From: Brasilonema sp. UFV-L1
GTDB lineage: Bacteria > Cyanobacteriota > Cyanobacteriia > Cyanobacteriales > Nostocaceae
Reading direction: 5' to 3'
Assembly: GCF_012912105.1 (NCBI RefSeq)
Contig: NZ_QMEA01000061.1
Coordinates: 1-37,943 of the forward strand
Length of the DNA stretch: 37,943 nucleotides
The notes under the pieces are model-generated. The model was not told the DNA's origin, ran no database searches, and was given only the letters and a program-made list of their open reading frames with translations. Below are positions 32,703 through 37,943 of this stretch, piece by piece (positions within the stretch are counted from its first letter, which is position 1; each line of letters starts with the position of its first letter). The position numbers were made by a program, and so were the translations under genes.

Positions 32703-35284
32703 TTACCCCCCTCCAAACTGAAACGTAAAACACCTTGTTCGGGAAAATTCCGGTCATTATTGAGACGGGCTATTTCCAAACGTCCCAAAACTAAAAAACC
32801 CTTGTCCAATGCTTCCTGACTGGGCGTACCCTGACGCTGAAATTTGCTAAATATGACCGAATCTACGCCGGGAACCGCCAACGCTGCTGCATACAACGGA
32901 CTCAGATAAACAGGTTGTCCGAAAGTAAAATTATCTGGGTGGAATACTCCCCGCGTACCATTAGGAAGTATCCGATTACTAAAGACTTGTAACAAAGCAG
33001 ATTTGACATCGCTGCGGAAATAACCAGGGTTGACACAAACTTGCATATCGATTTCTAAAGACACAAAACGTGGTGCATCAATTTCCAAGTCATAGCCTGC
33101 CATGCGATACTTTTCTAAGAATTGACGAATTTCTCGTTTAAATTTATCGTCAACAGCTAAACCGCCAAGTCTATCTACCGTCACAAACACGGTGTACCAA
33201 CTACCAGTCCAACGAAACGTCGCCGCAGCCTTTTGGACTTGGGGATGACGTGCGGTGACTTCAGCATAATCTTCAGGAGTCACCGCCCTTTCTTGGGTGC
33301 GAAAAGCAAAGGGTGCTTTTTGCCTAACATCTTCAATACTTTCTGGTTCCACACCACCAGAAGCAGGTAATGGGTTGCAAACACCTGTAATCTGGTTATT
33401 ATTAGTTACGATATGAGCGATCGCTCTCGCACCCACATTCCCTGCGACACCATTACCCACCCGATAAATAGCCCTAAACTCAGTTCCCGAAGCCGGACGT
33501 AAACCGCTAATATCATCGCCAAAGCGGATATATGTTCTGCCATCCTCTTCGACTTCCGCCACAAATTGCCGATCTGCTGAACGAGACTTGAGTAAATCTG
33601 GCTTTGCTTCCCAATCGTCAATTCTACTATTTAAGTTACTAGTTAAGTGAATTTGCGGTACTGCATCTTTAGTTAACCACTGCATTAACCGCGTTGCCGA
33701 TAGCTTGTCATCATACTTTACGGCTTGTGTCAGAGGTGCAAGTTGCAAACGCGGATTGAAGCGGGGAGGAACCGGTTCAGGGGGAATTTCTTGACAGCGA
33801 CTGGCTTGAGTTGCTGCTGGTACTTTGTAAATTGTTGGTTGCGGTACAGCCCCCAATAACTCTGGTTCGGGAATCGTTTGACCGTGGTCTGCTAAGACAA
33901 TATTACCAAGGGCAACACTTACATTTTTGATCAACTTTTCACCATGTTCACGATCAGTCTTAGCAGAAATACACAACGCAAATGGTAATGCATCTTCTGC
34001 ATCCCAAACAATCTCTGTCACCGGAACGGGTGTCACCGGAACGGGTGTCACCGGAACGGGATCATTGTTGCGAGTTTCCTCAAATAGTCCACCTAATCGG
34101 TCTTCTTTCAACTTCACATCAATTAAACGCACAGCATGACGATGCGTCGGGTCAGCATCTTCCATCTCCCCAGTCTGTGGTCCCAGAACTTCGGTAAAAA
34201 TTAATATATCACCAACTTTGAGATTAGAATAATGTTCTCGCAAAGTTGCACGCGTCGTACCTTTAGGCAAACAACACTCATCATCACCCCAAGTATAAAA
34301 ATTTAAGGTATTGTGTTTGGCAAATAACTTCGCCTCATATATCGTTTCAAACACTTCCGGACGCTGGAAAAGGGCGCGTTTATAAGTCTCAGAACCTGGA
34401 GCAATTTGCTTTTGTGCCTCACTTACCTGTGTCAGCAACTGCGTACTTTTAGTCAAATTTATATCCGCTTCTACCTGCACCTGTACCCAAACCCGGGCAT
34501 TGCAACCATTGTGCATGAAATAATCTACCAACCGGGCATGACGACGCACCGAAATCCGACTGCGGCTAGAATCTAAATAGGCTTCAGTTGCGATCGCATC
34601 CTGTTGATAGCTAAGATGATCACCCACATAAGCCAATAATTCAACTAGTGTGATACCAATATCTGCTAAATTACGTTCTTGCCACTGTGGCATTAGTAAC
34701 GCCATTCTATCCAGCATCAATTGTCGAAAACTGGCAAAATCCTTCGCTAAATAATCTATTTCTGGCTGAAGTTGGACTTCTGGCGGACAAACTCGTTCAG
34801 TTCGACAATCAAAATCACTTGGACATTCAACCTTGAAAGAAAAATCAACCGCCGCTAGCTGGGAGTCAAAATTCGCCGGAGGTTCAGAACTCGTCGAAGA
34901 TTCCCGCAAAATCAATCGATAAGTCGAAAAATCTCCCGCCGAATCCGTTCGGATCACCAAGACATTACCAGCTTCAGGTAGAGAAGTGAAAAAAGCTTGT
35001 TCTAGAGGAGTAGCCGGTGGCGTGGTGACAGCATTAGCTACAGCTACCCATAATATTTTTACAGGATAAATCCGCGTCCCGCCTTCAATATTAACAGTCA
35101 GTGCAGGCGAGACTACATTATTAACAGTCTTTGTAGGCAAGGCTTTAAAACACCGCACTAACAAAGTTTGCTGGCGGGGACTATCTATAGTATTTTCGTC
35201 TATTACTTCCAAATAGTCAATCCCATTAAAGGTGGATTCTTTCACCACCTCCCGACGCTGCTGATTGCAACAGAAGTACATCAT
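32699..35284 (-). CDS. Baseplate J/gp6-like wedge protein
   Basis: The product is 861 residues (the first two codons are both ATG). Family features are the IDYLAKDFASFRQLMLDRMA segment, then DIGITLVELLAYVGDHLSYQ and ATEAYLDSSRSRISVRRHAR (about 195-255). Further on come RTYIRFGDDISGLRPASGTE and the baseplate-J C-terminal domain with APFAFRTQERAVTPEDYAEV. It is the large dimerising wedge protein that links hub to sheath in contractile baseplates. A linker near residues 410-425 consists of three copies of PVPVT encoded by an exact 15-base tandem repeat. The ribosome-binding site is poor, and the region just upstream is an inserted repeat array, unlike the tight junctions of the other operon genes. 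Confidence 0.85.
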   Translation of the reverse strand: MMYFCCNQQRREVVKESTFNGIDYLEVIDENTIDSPRQQTLLVRCFKALPTKTVNNVVSPALTVNIEGGTRIYPVKILWVAVANAVTTPPATPLEQAFFTSLPEAGNVLVIRTDSAGDFSTYRLILRESSTSSEPPANFDSQLAAVDFSFKVECPSDFDCRTERVCPPEVQLQPEIDYLAKDFASFRQLMLDRMALLMPQWQERNLADIGITLVELLAYVGDHLSYQQDAIATEAYLDSSRSRISVRRHARLVDYFMHNGCNARVWVQVQVEADINLTKSTQLLTQVSEAQKQIAPGSETYKRALFQRPEVFETIYEAKLFAKHNTLNFYTWGDDECCLPKGTTRATLREHYSNLKVGDILIFTEVLGPQTGEMEDADPTHRHAVRLIDVKLKEDRLGGLFEETRNNDPVPVTPVPVTPVPVTEIVWDAEDALPFALCISAKTDREHGEKLIKNVSVALGNIVLADHGQTIPEPELLGAVPQPTIYKVPAATQASRCQEIPPEPVPPRFNPRLQLAPLTQAVKYDDKLSATRLMQWLTKDAVPQIHLTSNLNSRIDDWEAKPDLLKSRSADRQFVAEVEEDGRTYIRFGDDISGLRPASGTEFRAIYRVGNGVAGNVGARAIAHIVTNNNQITGVCNPLPASGGVEPESIEDVRQKAPFAFRTQERAVTPEDYAEVTARHPQVQKAAATFRWTGSWYTVFVTVDRLGGLAVDDKFKREIRQFLEKYRMAGYDLEIDAPRFVSLEIDMQVCVNPGYFRSDVKSALLQVFSNRILPNGTRGVFHPDNFTFGQPVYLSPLYAAALAVPGVDSVIFSKFQRQGTPSQEALDKGFLVLGRLEIARLNNDRNFPEQGVLRFSLEGGK
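34016..34060. repeat. Three exact 15-bp tandem repeats inside the gp6-like gene
   Basis: The unit TGTCACCGGAACGGG occurs three times without mismatch (34016-34030, 34031-34045, 34046-34060) and encodes PVPVT repeats in a linker. Fifteen is a multiple of three, so copy-number changes would only lengthen or shorten the linker. Confidence 0.85.
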
Positions 35285-35287
35285 AGG

Positions 35288-35324
35288 TGATTAGTCATTA
35301 GTCATGAGTTATTAGTCATTAGTC
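35288..35324. repeat. Short tandem repeat array (TTAGTCA type), left part
   Basis: Degenerate heptamers TTAGTCA/TTAGTCATGAG are repeated between the gp25 and gp6-like genes. The array appears to resume at 35413-35425 (ATTAGTTATTAGTC), the two parts being split by the element at 35325-35412. These are the short tandemly repeated repetitive sequences known from heterocystous cyanobacteria. Confidence 0.7.
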
Positions 35325-35412
35325 AGACATCTCCAGAAATTAATAATGTATTACCTGAAACCCTTGTAAAGACCATACTGTACAGTCTCTACATTCTTTT
35401 TCGGAAATGTCT
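35325..35412. mobile_element. 88-bp miniature inverted-repeat element nested in the tandem repeat array
   Basis: The left end reads AGACATCTCCAGAAAT and the right end, reverse complemented, reads AGACATTTCCGAAAAAG: imperfect terminal inverted repeats. The centre has its own near-palindrome, TGTAAAGAC with GTCTCTACA around CTGTACAG. It has the look of a cyanobacterial MITE and lies within the 169-bp gap (35285-35453) between gp25 and the gp6-like gene. Confidence 0.6.
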
Positions 35413-35453
35413 ATTAGTTATTAGTCAAGAATTCTTCTCTCTCACTCCCCTCC

Positions 35454-35810
35454 TCAAAATTGACGCACAAACTGACCAACTTGTCGCTGCTGGCTGCGCC
35501 TGACGACGTACTGTACCAAAACTTTGAGGGTTGAGTCTTGACTTTGCACCTCCACCGCCTCAACTAGAATCAAATCACCCAGCCACTGTTGCAATGCTCC
35601 CTGTACCGTCGCTTGGGTAGCAGCGGCTAAAGCATCGCTGTTGGGAGCAAACAAAAGTTGCAAGATACCGCTACCAAAAGTTGGACGATTCAGACGTTCT
35701 CCAGGGGAGGTAAACAAAACTTGTTCAATTAAATCACGAATGTGTTCATCTTGGGTGGTACTAGCAGTCCGCCCGCGACTATCAAAATGGAATGGATAGT
35801 CAACTTGCAT
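35454..35810 (-). CDS. gp25/W-like baseplate wedge protein
   Basis: The product is 118 residues from the ATG at 35808-35810, which overlaps the upstream stop as TAATG and follows AGGGGA by about 6 bases; a longer frame upstream is inside the PAAR-like gene. The gp25/W family core is plain: RDLIEQVLFTSPGERLNRPT, then FGSGILQLLFAPNS, and a C-terminal beta hairpin (LKVLVQYVVRRSQQ). This small lysozyme-like wedge protein nucleates sheath assembly on the baseplate by copying the sheath handshake fold. The length is normal for the family. It is translationally coupled to the tip protein gene. Confidence 0.9.
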   Translation of the reverse strand: MQVDYPFHFDSRGRTASTTQDEHIRDLIEQVLFTSPGERLNRPTFGSGILQLLFAPNSDALAAATQATVQGALQQWLGDLILVEAVEVQSQDSTLKVLVQYVVRRSQQRQVGQFVRQF

Positions 35811-36127
35811 TACATCCCCTTCACTCGTATTTGCGTGACTAGTATATTTAAAGGTGTACCCGTTGGAGCACAAATTGCCTGACTATCTTGTAGTAAAACA
35901 GGTAAACCCCCAGCCCGGACTCGCGTAGCAGCACTCACCCATTGTGCAGTCACGCAAGGTCCGCCTGCTACGGGTGGTAATGAACAACCTGCAACTAAAT
36001 AAGGATTAGGCTGGGTAACAATAGGTTGTCCACTCACTCTCACGCGGGGATACGGTACTGCTGGCTGTGCTTGACCACCATGAGTACATAACACCGTCGC
36101 CCCTTGATGTAATAAGTATCCTGGCAT
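35810..36127 (-). CDS. PAAR-like spike tip protein
   Basis: The product is 105 residues. The sequence begins MPGYLLHQGATVLCTHGGQA, the PAAR-like (DUF4280-like) opening in which Cys and His residues bind the metal ion that sharpens the spike. Further Cys residues (CSLPPVAGGPC, then SQAICAPTG) and a repetitive strand pattern fit the small conical fold. It starts in a TAATG overlap with the spike gene and has a strong GGAGGTGA ribosome-binding site. It would cap the spike trimer encoded just upstream and pierce the target membrane, or carry cargo. Confidence 0.82.
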   Translation of the reverse strand: MPGYLLHQGATVLCTHGGQAQPAVPYPRVRVSGQPIVTQPNPYLVAGCSLPPVAGGPCVTAQWVSAATRVRAGGLPVLLQDSQAICAPTGTPLNILVTQIRVKGM

Positions 36128-36633
36128 TAAATCACCTCCAATGCTCCCTGATTAATTGATACCTGTGGTCCCATCAGCTTGATGCTTGCTCCTTGTCCGT
36201 TATCAATCTCTACTCCAGTAGCACTGAGGACTATTTTTTGCCCGCTGGAAGTTTCCAGAGTCATCCCGCCAATACCAGGAGTATCGTCAAGTAAGATACT
36301 CTGACCACCCTCGGTTTTTATCAGGAATTTTTTATAAGGAGGTGCTAAGAGTATCGGTGGCATTTCTGTAGCTGAACCCCACCAACAACCAGACCAAATT
36401 GGATAATCAGGATCACCATGTTCAAATTCCATCCAAACCCCAGACCCAGTTGTTGGTAAAGCAAAGAAACCTACACCACTACCACCAAAAGGAACACAAG
36501 GCATAGCCCAACCACTTTCTTGGTCACCCATAACATCTGGAATTCGCGCCTTAATTCTGCCCATCATCAAGGGGTCTTGAATATCGGTGACAATACCGCG
36601 ATATTTGCCGTAAAAAGTACAGTTACCGTTCAT
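36127..36633 (-). CDS. gp5/gpV-like spike protein
   Basis: The product is 168 residues. It has the OB-fold of the phage baseplate assembly protein V/VgrG-spike family: YGKYRGIVTDIQDPLMMGRI at the start, RIPDVMG, then VGFFALPTTGSGVWMEFEHG, DPDYPIWSGCWWG, and a C-terminal repetitive beta segment (ILLDDTPGIGGMTLETSSGQ and on) that makes the triple-stranded needle. The gene begins directly after the hub stop (TAG then ATG), with GAGG a few bases upstream. Hub and spike are thus separate genes here, not one VgrG fusion. Confidence 0.9.
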   Translation of the reverse strand: MNGNCTFYGKYRGIVTDIQDPLMMGRIKARIPDVMGDQESGWAMPCVPFGGSGVGFFALPTTGSGVWMEFEHGDPDYPIWSGCWWGSATEMPPILLAPPYKKFLIKTEGGQSILLDDTPGIGGMTLETSSGQKIVLSATGVEIDNGQGASIKLMGPQVSINQGALEVI

Positions 36634-37812
36634 CTAAAACCTCACTTGCAGACCAGCCGCAATCCCAGCAAATCCCAAAGGTGATAGGCTAACTGGTACG
36701 ACTGGGAGGAGTGCGCCAGTCCCTTCTCTACTGAGTGTAAATAGTTGCTTATATTCTCCCTTTCTTATGCTGTGAGTCACACTTCGCACATAGTAAAAAC
36801 CATCATAAGACAAGCCCGCACCCCTTACCCCCACTAGTTTGCGTGCCCGTAAGATATTTCCATAACGGACTGTATCCAACTCGCCCTCTCCACGTACAGC
36901 TTCGGGAGAATTAGTCACAGTTGATACTGCAGATTGAGCCGCTTGGGCAGGATTTTGATTTGCCGATCGCCGCAGTTGAACTTTGCGCCTTGCTGAGGTA
37001 GAGGAACTCGTCAAAGGTGGAATACGTAAAGAAGGTAGCGGAGGAATCGGGATTCTCTGTTTGGTAATCGGTTCTACAAAAGAACCTTCCGTACCCACAG
37101 GCGCAAGAGAATCATTGGCAAAATTCAACGATATTAGATTCGTATAAACCCCCATATTCATTGTTAATGCAGGTTGAGGAACACCCAGACGATTTTCTGG
37201 TCCCCAGTAAGCTGTATTGACACCAAAAGTCACTGGCTCTGTGTAAAAAACAAAACCATTGCGTTGCGCCAAACGCTGAATAAATTGCCCATCCGTTTCG
37301 CACTGACGCGGTACACGTTGCAGTTCAATTGGCACATCGGTTGTTGGTGTGACTTGGAAAGGAGGAATTAAACCATACTGTGCATAGTTAGCAAGAATAC
37401 GATTCACAATTAAGAAATCCGGTTGATTTCTAAATTCTTCGTTTCTTTCCTCCAGATCCATCATCATACTAATATCTCTACCCATAACGGTTAGAGTTGA
37501 CATTCCCGGTTCATCACTAGGCGAAAGCTGGTGATGGGTAATGATACCATCAATCAACACTTCGGGAGATACGCCTAGTAGCACTCCAATTATGACTCGC
37601 GAAAAGGGGTTAAGAAAACGACTTTGCAACAAGTTGTAATCTCTCGTTTTATCCTTACCAAGAGTAAAAATAATCTGAAAACCATCTCCATTTTCGGAAT
37701 CATTAGTGACTTCCACACTAGAGAGAGCAGTCATTATCTCATAAGGTGCTGGACGGGGAACAGTTTCACCCATCCACAAAATCAGACGAACACCCAGTAG
37801 GCTTGTGAACAT
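36634..37812 (-). CDS. gp27/gpD-like baseplate hub protein
   Basis: The product is 392 residues. It carries features of the late control protein D/gp27 hub: an early beta-rich domain (IMTALSSVEVTND, then ETDGQFIQRLAQRNGFVFYT at about 193-212) and, after a Ser/Pro-rich linker (about 255-300), a closing barrel with GFYYVRSVTHSIRKGEYKQL. Hub trimers sit between tube and spike. The first ATG (37810-37812) has no good ribosome-binding site; the ATG at residue 14 (37771-37773) is an alternative, since conserved-looking sequence begins with GETVPRPAPYEIMTAL. It is the first visible gene of the operon, and upstream injection-system genes probably lie beyond the window. Confidence 0.82.
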   Translation of the reverse strand: MFTSLLGVRLILWMGETVPRPAPYEIMTALSSVEVTNDSENGDGFQIIFTLGKDKTRDYNLLQSRFLNPFSRVIIGVLLGVSPEVLIDGIITHHQLSPSDEPGMSTLTVMGRDISMMMDLEERNEEFRNQPDFLIVNRILANYAQYGLIPPFQVTPTTDVPIELQRVPRQCETDGQFIQRLAQRNGFVFYTEPVTFGVNTAYWGPENRLGVPQPALTMNMGVYTNLISLNFANDSLAPVGTEGSFVEPITKQRIPIPPLPSLRIPPLTSSSTSARRKVQLRRSANQNPAQAAQSAVSTVTNSPEAVRGEGELDTVRYGNILRARKLVGVRGAGLSYDGFYYVRSVTHSIRKGEYKQLFTLSREGTGALLPVVPVSLSPLGFAGIAAGLQVRF

Positions 37813-37862
37813 TTAAATTTGTTGGTTATTAATTGGTGGTTACTTTTTGATGGGTAAGCTGT

Positions 37863-37883
37863 TGCATTTATAAATAAAATGCA
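37863..37883. repeat. Inverted repeat upstream of the hub gene
   Basis: TGCATTT (37863-37869) and AAATGCA (37877-37883) form a perfect 7-bp inverted repeat with a 7-base AT spacer, about 50 bases ahead of the hub start. It could be an operator or a weak hairpin in the leader. Confidence 0.35.
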
Positions 37884-37906
37884 TTTTTTAACTTTGAAGA
37901 AATCCT

Positions 37907-37943
37907 TTCCCTCACTCCCTCCCTCCCTCACTCCCTCACTCCC
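37907..37943. repeat. Low-complexity CTCC/CTCA tandem repeat at the window edge
   Basis: Degenerate repeats of CTCCCTCA run to the end of the window (purine-rich GGGAGTGA on the leftward transcript). A shorter stretch of the same kind (CTCTCACTCCCCTCC) lies at 35441-35455. The array may continue outside the window. Confidence 0.6.

Noticed and set aside
24241-34197. Rightward open frames lying opposite the injection-system genes
   Set aside because: They are antisense shadows of well-supported leftward genes, without start signals or family features.
24127-37812. Prophage
   Set aside because: The proteins match contractile injection system families (DUF6519, paired large baseplate proteins), and no capsid, portal, terminase, integrase or lysis gene is visible; sequence to the right is needed to be final.

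Overview
The window looks like a filamentous cyanobacterium (Nostocales-type). It has HIP1 octamers (GCGATCGC), short tandem repeats of the TTAGTCA type, dispersed CGCAAAGGCGCAAAGA-type repeats, cyanobacterial IS630- and IS4-like transposase remnants, and protein families typical of Nostoc, Calothrix and Tolypothrix. Replicon type (chromosome or large plasmid) cannot be decided from this sequence. No tRNA, rRNA or CRISPR array was seen.

Region 1 (1-8.1 kb) is accessory DNA. A leftward operon of six small genes (two predicted DNA-binding proteins followed by four membrane or secreted proteins) faces an orphan-looking C5 cytosine DNA methyltransferase read from a near-leaderless promoter. Then come an unknown/GNAT-like gene pair, a lone ribbon-helix-helix protein, and a rightward pair made of an internally duplicated helix-turn-helix-like protein and a large uncharacterised protein. 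A 51-bp relic of the duplicated gene lies nearby.

Region 2 (8.3-18.9 kb) is the most striking part. It is a leftward two-gene unit: a 2397-residue protein that joins an apparently complete group-2-type sigma-70 factor to a STAND-like P-loop ATPase, followed by a 1093-residue PLD-nuclease/SNF2-helicase fusion. The architecture suggests an undescribed anti-phage or genome-surveillance system that contacts RNA polymerase or promoters. That role is inference.

Region 3 (18.9-24.1 kb) is a decayed, AT-rich stretch. It holds a broken arfB-like ribosome-rescue gene, a frameshifted zinc-ribbon gene, a CoiA-type zinc finger/GIY-YIG-like protein, a DCC-family thiol oxidoreductase, truncated IS630 and IS4 transposases, a small inverted-repeat element and several hairpins.

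Region 4 (24.1-37.9 kb) is the baseplate half of a contractile injection system, all leftward. In transcription order it encodes a gp27/gpD-like hub, a gp5/gpV-like spike, a PAAR-like tip, a gp25/W wedge, two large baseplate J-like proteins, a tail-protein/beta-helix fusion, a DUF6519/beta-helix fibre-like protein and a small protein with a transthyretin-like fold. Sheath, tube, LysM and ATPase genes are not in the window and probably lie beyond its right edge. The first four genes are tightly coupled (stop-start contacts TAGATG, TAATG, TAATG). A nested tandem-repeat/MITE insertion then separates gp25 from the first baseplate J-like gene, and other dispersed repeats sit in the later gene junctions.
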